Source: Pseudoscleropodium purum (Eukaryota > Streptophyta > Bryopsida > Hypnales > Brachytheciaceae). From it: 64,000 bases of DNA. The notes below the pieces were generated by a model. The model did no database searches, was not told the origin of the DNA, and saw nothing but the letters and a program-made list of their open reading frames with translations. The translations under genes and the position numbers were made by a program. The stretch lies in contig OZ017796.1 in NCBI GenBank assembly GCA_963969395.1, positions 14,944,501 through 15,008,500 of the forward strand. The letters are read 5' to 3'. This document shows, piece after piece, positions 53,600 through 64,000 of this stretch; the stretch's first letter is position 1, and every line of letters starts with the position of its first letter.

Positions 53600-56500
53600 T
53601 CCTCGGCAGTGTACGTGATATCAAATGTTATAGCGTCCTGTAGCCGATCCATCATGTGCGCCACTGAATTTAATAATTGCAGTTCTAACCATCAAGACCC
53701 AACTCAAGCTGGATGGAAACAGCAGGTCCAAATACCTTGGGTGATCCTGTGGTTCTTTTCCAGACCTAGCTTCAATTCCCAGCGGAGTTATGTTGATCTG
53801 TAAAGACGATAGATCAGGAGGTTCAGAATTTGCTCCAATATGTTGTTCTTGAGCAGATCAATAATACATTACTAAGCCAGGATCTTTACGTGGGTGTGTT
53901 ACTCCCAGTTTGATTTACTTCAAACATTGATCCTGACATGCAAATTCTCTTACAGCGACCTTGGAATGTGAGTGACACATTTTCTGGCCGAGCCCTTGAA
54001 GCGTTAATGACAAGATGGGATGTAACAACAGCATCGGCCCTAAGTAGACTCGGATCATGGACTTTCCTTTTATTGACATAGATTTATCTCTAAAAGAATC
54101 TGCTTCATTTAAAATCTTTTCTGAAGGATGTTATGAAGTGCACAAATATTGGTGATTACCCTCGGAAGCCTAGTTCTCAGAGACGAGTCAATTTATATTT
54201 GTTCCTGGATTCCTGGATTGCGAACTTGATAGTATATAACTAAAGCAATTCGTATTGTTTTTTTCTATTGTAAATTCAGTACAGTAACTTTAGTGAAAAG
54301 CCCTTCTTGTATCATGTTTCTGTTAGCTATCTATTTGCATCTTTTTGAGAGTCTCGGTGAATTTAACAGTTCGTTTCTACCTGAAAACCCAATTACTTTT
54401 CTGAGCAATTAGAATGTTTCAGTACAATTGAAAAAGGTTCCTTTGCTTTGAGATGGAGGTTTGTTATTAGTATTATTGGATGCCTGGTACGTATAGTATA
54501 ATTATTTGTTACTTAGATGATTGTAATTTTTATAAATCAAATGAGATGGATTAGAAGAAAGTTAGAAATATTGGATTCAGCCCTTGATGTTCTATTAAAA
54601 ATGTTCCAAGTAAAAAGTGATTGATGGAGATGTAAAACAGAATGTAAATTGGAGTGTAACCTACAGTAATTGTACAAAAAAAAGTACATCTTCTATGAGG
54701 TAAAGCGAAATTGGTATAAGAAATCTCCCCTCTACATTATTATTTTTTACTAAACATTTGAAAGAGAATTAAAATCATCTTTTAGTCATTTGAAAGAGAA
54801 TTATCATTTTTGACTAAACATTTGCACTAATTCCTCTAAAATACTAGTAAAAAGAAGCAAGCTAATTAAACATCAATTGATGCCAATTGTTCAACATTCA
54901 TTGTCTATTCTTGTATAGAATAGAAGATATTATTTATACAATGTAAATCAAAATATGCATTTGTAAACAAGATTTAAATTTTAATAAATACACCATATTT
55001 TGTAAGTAATAATTACAAACCCCTATAATAATATACATGTCCTTGATCCAATGTGACACATCTTCACATGTTTAGTGTGGATACTTGAAATGATATAGAA
55101 ATTAAAATTTGACAATTGAGTATTGAATTTAATAATGAATGAAAACTGGAATTAATGTATAGTAAATCAATGAAAATGAAATAAATAAATGAAAATTGTA
55201 GAATAAAAACCATTAAAAATTCAATAAAAATTCTATCTATAATATAAATTTAGGCAGTAATTGGAATTGGTGTCAAAAATACTAGTTGTTTATAGCAAAT
55301 ATAGGATAACAACAAGTAAAGTTCAAAAATCTTTTTCATTGTATGCACTAGTAGGACAAATTAGTATAGTGATTTTCATTTGAGCATCTTTGACCAAGAC
55401 CCACCACGATGGTATTGGAAGCCTTAGACATTAGAGGGTCTTTAGTGATATTTTGCTGAAAAGTTATCCTAAACAATATCCCCATTTTCAGTGGATGTTG
55501 TTGTTGACTTGCTACATATTGTAAGGACAATATTTATTTATTTGGATGAATGTACACTCTCTTGGATGCATATGTTAAGTTTCATCCTCATTTCACACGT
55601 TTCATCCATTTTGATGTAAACTGCATCACTCCAACAAAGATCGCATTTTGCACTGCCCAAATAAATGCAAAAAATGTCCCTGGCCTCGGATGCTTCAAAG
55701 CTTCGGCCGCTGACAATGCATTGAATTTCCACTTCAGTCGTCTCCCGCTGAAAACGAGCCTCGCGCTTTTCCACCGAAGTGGACCCACGAATCCAACGTT
55801 CTTTGCTCTTGCCCGCCAAATCTCCTTCCCCGAAGCCCAATCCCGTTCCTTGCTGCACTTCAAATTCTACTGTAGCCCTAGTGATGGCGGATGGATGTTC
55901 GGCTGCATGTCCGCAATTGCTGCAACCGAAGCAAGCTGGGAGAGGTGGAGGTCTCAAGATGCCCATCTCGAACTCAGAAGCCAAGAAAGTTCTCCGGCAT
56001 TTGCTTTCATGAGGTGGGTCGCTCGAGTATACCGTCAACGTCGTCGTCGTCGCTTCATCACCTTCTTCACACGTCCCAGTTTGCGTGCCAGATCTCGATC
56101 TTGTCTGAGTTTTCTTGGGAGCTTGTGAAGAGACTCCTGTGTTGTTGCAATGTGTGTTTGTCACGGTGGTCCTGTGACGTTGGAGATTCCTTGTAGTAGC
56201 TCATGTTGATAGGATTTCGCCACGATTTTCTGGGTTTCGAGGATTCGGTCTGACTTCTTCCTCGCCTCGCCAGGTGGAAAGGGGGCGGTTGGATGGGATT
56301 TTCCTGCGCAGAAACACACCTGGAGGTTTGGGAATGCTCTTTGTGATAGAGAATAGAGAATGTGGTGGAGCATACGTGGGCACTCCGGCTGGTTCTTGTG
56401 CAGGGGTGTGCAGAAACCTGGAAGGATGATTGTTCGGGTAACGGATGCAGCGGGAGGCGCCTTCTAGAGTGGAAGATGCATTTCTTTTCGAAGATCTTGA

Positions 56501-56640
56501 GTGGAAGAAAAGTTGACGTCTGATAGCTTCACATTCGCATTCTTGTCAATGTCCAATGTCGCAATCTGGCACCTGCTGTGTCATTCAAGCTCTAGAGTAG
56601 TTGCCAACGAAACAAGAGCAATGTTGGAAAATCTGGATTT
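53600..56640. other. Intergenic region and PTEN leader
   Basis: 53600-54450 is probably the 3' UTR and flank of the transporter. 54480-55540 is AT-rich, without coding potential. 55550-56640 is GC-richer and likely holds the promoter and 5' UTR of the PTEN gene. Open frames run through it on both strands (plus 55550-56128, minus down from 56164) but neither resembles a known protein, so no gene is called. Confidence 0.45.
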
Positions 56641-56657
56641 GTAGTTGATTTGTCGAG

Positions 56658-59600
56658 ATGGCACAAAGGGGTGTGGATTACGAGTCTTTGCCAGGTAGTC
56701 TAGGTTCATCGCCGAAACAGCTCTTGAGTAAGTCCTGGAGGAGATCCGTATCCAACCGAGCAATGTCAGAGCGAGGCTCAGACTCCCCATCTCTCCACAC
56801 CCAAGCGGTTCTGCGAAGCTCACAGAATCTAGAACATTACAGTCCCCAACAATCCTCGACCACGAAGACATTGTTTTCCCTTCACACCACGCCACCTTCG
56901 GAGTGTCCACCGCCACCCTCTCCCATTGCCAAGTCCAACTTCTTGTCGAGATCTCTGACGTTCTCATCTCTCGGGTCGAAGATCGGAAAAACTCTGCACT
57001 CAGATAGTCACTCCGAGCTTTCTCCGTTTAAGCTCGCCGTAGAATCCACGTCTTCGGAGACTGACAGGAGAGTTCCAAGTCAAGGGGATGGGCCAGCCAT
57101 GTTCGCCAAATCCCTGTTTAGGTCATCGTCCTTTGCAGCTACTCGGGACTCAAAAGCAGACCAGAGTATTTCCCATCCCTGTACTGACCCTGCGCCATTC
57201 TCGACTAAGTCAGTCACTCGATCATCTAGCTTTGCACACAAGGAGCAGGGGTTTTCCATCGGGAGGTCTCTCTCACGGTCATTTTCTAGCCTTTCAAGCC
57301 ATGACCGAGAGCAAGGGTTCAAGGCGGACTCATTCTCTGGCATCTCCAAATGGGCTCGGAGCTTTCGGTCCAAACCAGTAACGGAGCCTGAGGTTCCTGA
57401 ATCCTCTCCTTACAGTCTCTTCTCGGGGTCACCATCTTCCAGGCGTCCCTCATCAAGGGTGTTTCCAATCGAAGAGTTGGAGACTTCGTTTGGTGTGCTC
57501 ACCAAAGGGATTCTGGATTCTTCGAAAAATGCGGTCAAGGCTGTCCAAGACAAGGCACGCCATCTCGTGTCCCAGAATAGTCTACGGTACCAGGTATATC
57601 CAGATGCATGCAATCAACCAACGTTGTCATTTGAGCTTCCAATACACACGTCTGAATGCACTGAACTCGTAGTGTGCCATGAGCTTAATGGTCTATGTCT
57701 ATGGCCACTAATTTCCGGATGAAAATGGCGTTGTCTACTGTCACCCTTAGTGGCCTTTAGCCTCTCACTTTTGAAATTGCATAAGAAATTCTTACATATT
57801 TTGATGGAAATTTGACCTGAACAGATTTGGCTCGTGTCCCCAAAGATCTGTCCACAGCTCTATACTTCTCCTAATATCACACTCCTATAATTGTTACAAT
57901 GCTTCAAGTGCTGCAAACAGTATCCTTCACTTCTTTGCCTCAAGGGTAGCCTCATGATAGTAGTAGTATTCATTTGGTTGCAGGATGGTGGTTTACATCT
58001 TGACATGGCGTACATCACTGAGGGTATAATTGCAGTGGGATTTCGTGGTGCTCATACCAGTTCCAGCATTCTAGGGTATACGGAGGTGGGTTCTCTTGAG
58101 TCTCTCCTGAAATGTTACCATGGTATGGTCGATGGCAAGTACTCTTGTGTTTGGTGTAAGCTGCAGTTCACTTGCGAAATATTTGCTTGTGTGAATGTTT
58201 ACTATGAATCTCGATGGTATCCTTTCTCACTGCTCAACATTTTTTTCTAGGCTAATTATCAAGACCTCGCGGAGGAACTTATTGCATTTTGCGAGGCCGA
58301 GCATCAGGTACATTATCTGTCAATTCTTTTTGTACGATGTCGTGGATAATTTCTCACGAGAAACTGGTTTGCATTTCCTAGTCTTTTGAGTATAATGAAG
58401 TTGATCTTTTTCTACATTTGCATTCACAGGGCAGATACAAAATCTTCAATCTATGCTCGGAGAAGCTGTATGATGCCTCGCTTCTTCATGACAAGGTTTG
58501 TTCTCATCATCTTTAAGATTCCCATTGGCAAGGTAGTTTGATTTCTCGTTTAATGCTCCCGATTTTCAGTGAGCTCAAATGTTACTGTTCATGACTGGCT
58601 TTGAAGTGGATGTGATATCAATTTGACTGTAATGAGTTGAATCTTAATGATTTAAACGTTATTATCTCCTGAACGAAATACTGCGAGGTCTACACACGAC
58701 TGAATAGTGTGTATGTATTTTTCTCAATGTTCATGCTATATACTTTGGTATTAAGGGGATTTTTACCATGCAGGTGGCATGCTTTCCTTTTCAAGGTAGC
58801 AATTGTCCTCCTTTGCAGCTTGTGGCAGCGTTTTGTGAGTCTGCCCATGCATGGCTCAAAGAGGGCCTCGAGAATGTGGTAGTGGTGCACTGCAAAGGAG
58901 GGATGGCCCGCACCGGACTTATGATATCCTGCCTTCTCCTTCACCTCAAAGTATGTGTATCTCTTTGTATTTTTGAAGAGAGATTGATTCTATACTCGAT
59001 GCAAGTATGCCTCGATCTTATCACGTTGGCACCTCTCAATCAGCTGCTATGCTAGATATTTCATGTTATGTTTTGAATTCTTTGTTTTTTTAATCTTGTT
59101 ATGGATTACTTCGAAGGTTTTCTTGCTGCATTACTGGTCTATTCAGAGAGCGTGTTTGGTTTACAGTGTTTGGGTTTGCTTGTTGTCGCAGTTCTACCCT
59201 ACCGCAGAAGAATCAGTGAACCACTACAACCAGAAACGATCTGTGGAAAGCAATGGATTGAATCTTCCTAGCCAGCTTGTAAGTGTCAGTTTTCATTGTT
59301 CTGAATGATGTGCACCTTGTACACCAGGTTCGGACTCTCGGTACTTCAATATCACGAAAATACAATGATGCACGGAATAATTTCATTTTGGAATGCTCAA
59401 AGTGGATCCAGTTCCTCTTTTCATTCGCTTAATGGGAGAGCTCCTAAACATGAGTCTTACCGTGGTCTCGTGTGATGTGACAGCGGTACGTGAACTACTA
59501 CGAGAAGGTTCTGAGAAAATACCATGGATTTACTCCAACTGGACGAAGGTGTTACGCAAACCATTTCATACTCACGAGTTTATGCAAAAGTACCTTATTT

Positions 59601-62418
59601 GTTGTCCTGGACATAGTTTCCTGCTAGGTATGTTTGTAATAATGGTACAAATCTAGACGACAGCACGGTTTATACATTTTTATGAAATGAAGGCTACTGC
59701 CAAGCAGTGTAAGGCTAATGGTTGGTATTAGCTTGGAATATACCCAGTAATTGGAATAGTGTTCTCTGATCCATCTGAACGCTGCCCAAGCTTGTTTTGT
59801 ATGCTTCATACTGTAAATTTATCTTCTCTTTGTTGACGCTTACGCTGTTCATATTGACTGCAGATGTGCCTTGAGGAGTATACGCCTGGTCAACTGCCCG
59901 AGTTGGATTTGTCCTGCTCTGACAGTCTCAGACCATGACGGTACTGCTTGTGTTGTCCCTTTCGAGAGTTCTCGTTTTTGTGAATCCTATCAGTATCACT
60001 ACCATTGATTTCTGTGTTTGTCCCTCTGGTTGATATGCTCTTTCTTGGAATTGGGATTGTTCCTGGCTTACCGGTACTGACCAGGATTTATATAAAAAAT
60101 GAACAGGTGAACTATTCAGGAGCATGAAGCATCCCGATACAAGGTCCATGTTGGTGCGTTTGTTTCCCCTTTTCACATCTCTGATTTATTTTCCTTCTAT
60201 TAAGATGGGACAGATACTTAGTCCCGGAGATATATCATGCATTATCCGCATTTGGCATTCCATTTCTTAATTTTACAATTTCAAGTTTTCTTCTCACCGT
60301 GAATCAGTGATAGAGTTTTCATTCTGAATGTTGTATTTTGATGGTCGTGCAGACTGAAGACTTATGGTTAAGTGCCATTAGAAAAGGGGACTTTGTATTT
60401 GATCTGCCTGACGGCGGACGTGCTGCTACAGTTAACGGGGACTTCAAAATTCAGTTCCAGTGTTATCATGTTGATTTTTCCTGGTGATTATCTGGCCTCT
60501 GAAGCTTGAGGAATTTTCTCCGTTTTCGGTTGAATATGACCCGGTGTGCAACGTTGCACCAAGCAATACAGAGTGTTCTTTTTTGTATTCTGAAATTTGG
60601 AGTATCTCATTATCTTAGATGCTATATTTCACCTGCGGATAACCAGGTTGTTCTTTTGACAACAGTTGGTTGAATACGAATTTGATGGACGGAAATTTTG
60701 TTCTTCGGGCAGATGACTTCGATGGATTTGATAAGGTAAGATTCTTCACGAATCCTCTACATTACAGACTTTTCCTCCATAAATCAAGGAATCTAAAGTG
60801 TTCTGACACTTACAGTGGTCATAACATTATTCAGCTTGTCTGATTGTTCCCAAGAATTTTCTGCCTCTGTCAGTCGCTTAACATGTTTCCAAGGTTTGAG
60901 AAACTGGCTTTTGTAGGTTGACAATTTAGACTAAGTTGAAACCGGCTTTGGGCTGCATAGTGATTTGGATTATGTCAGGTCAACAAATTAACTAGGAGTC
61001 TTCGTGACTCCCAAGGACACCCCTGGCTCATTGCTGAATAAATTTATGGTACTGAGTTAAGTTGATGTGATCATTTGTTTGATAGAGTTGGTCCTTGGTT
61101 CAAGGACCTGTCTCTGACCTGGGGTTATCCATTTATACCGAGTTGACGCAGAATTCTATTACATAGAACTCAAATCTCCACAAATAGAGTTGGCATACCT
61201 GTGCACCTTCAGGAAAATAGATCTTATCTTGGTGTAACTGTTGTTGAGGGGACTCAAATAACATAATTACGGCTACTCGGATCTAATACCCTTTTACTTG
61301 CGATTTGACTTTTTAGGAGATTGTACAGAGCATTTCGATCTCTAAAAAATGTCTTAAATACAGGGACTTCAGGAGGCAGTAGGATTCCAAGTAGAACTGG
61401 ACTTGGTGGATACTAATTCACCGATTCTACAAGCTACCAGTGTAGGAGATTCAGCTCCTCTAAGTCTGAGATATAGCTTGCCTTCAGATCCGGCTGCTGG
61501 CAGATTATCTTCGTGCATCGATCCACATGCAGATGACGAGATAAAAATATTTTCAGGTTTGCCCTTTTCATTCTTTTGGTTCAGATTTCTGTTTCTATTT
61601 TTTGCAGTCGTCATGCTTGCTTGTATCACAGAAACCACAACTCTCGCCTCTCGACATATATTTGCAGCAATGATTTTCTGATTTTAGGTGCCTTGGATTT
61701 TGGAACACCTGGACTCAGCTTCCTCTACGGCTGGAAATGGTTCTGATTCTGATTCTGAGAATTGAAACTTGCAGACAGTGAAGGAGAAGAGGAAGAAAGC
61801 CCTGGGATGTCGGCATGCCGATCCACAGAGAAACGAGACATCCGAGAACAAGACTGGAGTCGCCAACCATGTGATGCAAATGACACAACCGGGCATTCAT
61901 CATTTCAAACTACCCTGTTCAGTGCAGTACCGGAAATCAGTACAGGCATTTTGAATGCTATGGATCGATTTGGTATGACCCATCTAAGAGGTTACAGAAA
62001 ATCTGCGAGCATGCCCAATAGCTCTCGTATTTCTTCCGACAGATATACCCACGGCTATGTGCAATCTGCTGATTATGGTACAGAGGCCTGGTTACATGGA
62101 AGTTCAAGATTTCAAAGTTCAAAAGAGGGTAAATTCACCTCTGATTTTGAGAGAGATGATCCAATTGGAACCATCTCATATATTTCTGCGAAAGTCATCA
62201 TTTCTGGGAAACTTAACCCAGAACTTGCAGACTCTGAGAACCCTTGCGCTTCCTTCGGCAGTGAAGATCCAAGGTCGTCATTTCGGAGTGAAGACGACGG
62301 ACATTTGATTATTAGTGATCCACATAGTGATTTCCAAGCACTGGCTACTGCCAGCGCAGCTGATGCTTCATTGTTCAGTTTTGTCGATGAAGAGGACTAC
62401 GAAAGTGACGAAGCTTAG
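56658..62418 (+). CDS. PTEN2: PTEN2-type phosphoinositide/protein phosphatase
   Basis: Thirteen exons: 56658-57593, 57984-58085, 58251-58307, 58430-58495, 58774-58950, 59192-59278, 59484-59548, 59864-59940, 60107-60153, 60353-60483, 60666-60735, 61364-61556 and 61775-62418, joining to 883 residues. Order: a Ser-rich N-terminal extension (1-270), a conserved plant PTEN2 lead-in (GVLTKGILDSSKNAVKAVQ), the phosphatase domain from about 313, the C2 domain about 497-622, and an acidic Ser-rich tail ending DEEDYESDEA. The P-loop HCKGGMARTG (426-435) has the catalytic Cys427 and Arg433, with Met where animal PTEN has a lysine, as in plant PTEN2. The WPD-like loop reads FPFQGSNCPP, lacking the usual acidic residue. 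The family dephosphorylates 3-phosphoinositides or phosphatidic acid. All junctions are GT-AG and in phase. Confidence 0.95.
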
Positions 62419-63055
62419 TTCTTTGCAGAGTGGAGACTACTTTGATCTTATAAATACCTTGTGAAGGTTATTATAGTTGTCAGTTGCTGCCAGTAAAGAT
62501 CGACAATAATGAATCTTATCATGGCCTCCATATCTTGCCTCGTGAGTCAAACTTTGATTCTTTGAGTACGTTCAGACTTCAGACGAGGAGTTCAAATCTT
62601 TTTCACGTCATGTCGTCAGACTAACTGTTCCCCAACTGATAAAATATTATTCTTATAATAGCACTTCACATACAGCTTGAGGCTTCTGTTGCATTCTGCA
62701 CAGCAATGAAAGGCCACTGAAAGGTAGGTACCCCCTAAACCAACACTTTTTGCTAGTGTGCCTATAGTTACTATTATTAGATTTTTCAAGTTTTCTTATT
62801 GGCCAATGAAAGGAGGTTCCAATGCACCAAAGAAAGGGACATTTGGACATTGTATGCAAAAGATATGAAAGAACAAAGTTTGGTTCTAAAACAATTTCTT
62901 CCACATAGATACATAATTGATTTTAGAGATGTATACAAAGTGAAGAAGATGGTGGTTTAGGATTCAATGGCACATTTGTGGGTACACACCTTATATTAAC
63001 CCCTAAATTTGTGTGTTTTAGTCACCATGTTGAAAAATGGATTGAGAATGTATAT
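62419..63055. other. 3' flank of PTEN gene
   Basis: Likely 3' UTR to about 62660, then AT-rich intergenic DNA. No further gene supported. Confidence 0.45.
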
Positions 63056-63059
63056 AAAA

Positions 63060-63450
63060 AATTTTAACCAAAGAAACTTTTATATTCATCTTTAAAAAAG
63101 TAATGAAGTGGAAGTTGGTAAGTATGTAAAAACTTCAAATTATGAAGTCAACAAAGTCTACCCAAGTTCTCTACACTATAATATACATTTGTTTTAAAAA
63201 TTTTAGATTTTTTGAACATATTAATTTTGGAGTGTTTTGTTTGATATGAATTTTCTTCATTTTTTTTTTTCCAAAACTTCATGGTAATTTGAAATTTTCA
63301 CAAAAAAATTTGAAAATTTGATGACAAATATTAGGACATGTGATTTCGTCTTTCAAAAATAAAGCCAAAAAATTTTGCTCATAAATAGCAAAGAAATGGA
63401 AAATATAGAGTGAGGGACTTCCAAGTTTGACTCTATGATCATAGGCTCTG
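63060..63450 (+). repeat. Dispersed repeat family B, copy near right edge
   Basis: Shares with 37060-37560 and 42840-43295 the blocks ATGAATTTTCTTCATT, CATGGTAATTTGAAATTTTC, ACATGTGATTTCGTCTTTCAAAAATAA (long shared stretch), TAAATAGCAAAGAAATGG and CTATGATCATAGGCT. Non-coding. Confidence 0.65.
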
Positions 63451-63591
63451 TTGTTTAGGGGTTACGCTTCAACAGAGATATGAACAATGACTTCAGTTGA
63501 CTTGATTCCACAGACACGTGAATGAACATCATGCACAGGATGTGGAACATCCGCTTTGTGACAAAGACTTGACCCCACTGATGACTACTTT

Positions 63592-63737
63592 GATACAAGT
63601 ATCACCCAAGTATTGCATGAGTGTTGCCCAAGTATCACATGAGTATCACATGAGTATCACATGAATATGACACGAGTATTGCCCAAGTATCACATGAGTG
63701 TTGCCCAAGGATTGCCCCAAGTAATGCATGAATATTG
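63592..63737. repeat. 12-bp minisatellite, about 12 copies
   Basis: Tandem 12-base units of the type AGTATCACATGA and AGTATTGCCCA(A) run without gaps. The two unit variants (ATCACATG and TTGCCCA) are interspersed, so a higher-order arrangement is possible. No gene overlaps it. Confidence 0.8.
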
Positions 63738-63739
63738 AA

Positions 63740-64000
63740 GAAATGTCTGGCCCCTTCTCTCCCAAATGATTCCACTGCCCAAACCACTGCCGAGTGGATT
63801 CAATTTTGTTGCACTCCATTTCCATCATTGAGTTTCAGCAGGGCTGTTGACCTGAGTTTCCCAAGTCATCAATTTCACACCCATGACACAGCATGATCTC
63901 CTCCAGTTCTTCCAATTTCTGTCCACCATATGATGTACTCCAGACTGCAGTACCGGTAGTCATGTACATCTCAAATAGGAGTGACACTCTTTTTGACCAC
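63740..64000. other. Right edge, no feature supported
   Basis: Moderately GC-rich sequence that continues past the window. It may be the start of another gene or repeat, but no reading frame or motif could be recognised. Confidence 0.35.

Noticed and set aside
55550..56128. Plus-strand 192-codon open frame upstream of PTEN
   Set aside because: It begins with ATG but has no known similarity and shows low-complexity Arg/Ser composition. It could be an upstream open frame in the PTEN leader, but nothing supports a gene.
55538..56164. Minus-strand open frame of about 200 codons upstream of PTEN
   Set aside because: It has no ATG near its start (GTG only), no recognisable domain, and overlaps an equally long plus-strand open frame. 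Most likely PTEN leader DNA.

Overview
This window looks like nuclear DNA of a land plant, most likely a bryophyte such as a moss; that placement is inference. Every recognisable gene is a plant-type, multi-exon gene with GT-AG introns of roughly 65 to 800 bases. The genes sit as moderately GC-rich islands in very AT-rich DNA full of decayed repeats. No rRNA, standalone tRNA gene, CRISPR array or intact retrotransposon reading frame was seen.

Layout: (1) 1-6540 is repeat-rich DNA with a tRNA-derived SINE (3796-3969) and an inverted/direct repeat cluster (4088-4455). (2) Three complete histone H3.3 genes lie at 6622-7384 (minus), 18344-19347 (plus) and 30495-31231 (minus). Each has four coding exons split at the same positions, a leader intron ending 7 bases before the ATG, and a perfect 16-base histone-type stem-loop 55-56 bases after the stop. 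(3) An alpha/beta-hydrolase gene of the plant At4g36530-like group (20628-23888, minus) lies between the second and third H3 genes. (4) 24-30 kb and 32-38 kb are AT-rich repeat DNA, including a foldback CACTA-type MITE at 35546-35774 with a 3-bp target duplication. (5) A 3-ketodihydrosphingosine reductase gene (TSC10/KDSR, 38853-41378, minus) follows. (6) 41.6-47.3 kb is repeat DNA with a 28-bp minisatellite. (7) An NRT1/PTR-family transporter gene (49861-53595, plus) comes next. (8) A 13-exon PTEN2-type phosphatase gene (56658-62418, plus) ends the genic part, followed by dispersed repeat and a 12-bp minisatellite.

The genes do not form a pathway. They are independent housekeeping functions: chromatin, plastid hydrolase, sphingolipid synthesis, transport and phosphoinositide signalling. 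The strongest unusual signal is the histone-type 3' stem-loop, a feature of replication-dependent, intronless histone mRNAs in animals and volvocine algae. Here it is attached to three intron-containing H3.3-type (replacement variant) genes and sits directly behind an AATAAA. The first H3 gene is also a mosaic of the other two, which suggests gene conversion. In the PTEN protein the P-loop is intact but the conserved acidic residue of the WPD-like loop is absent.

Exon boundaries were placed by reading splice sites, checking that phases join, and comparing with family sequences known from memory. No alignment or transcript data could be used. All five gene types give uninterrupted reading frames after splicing.
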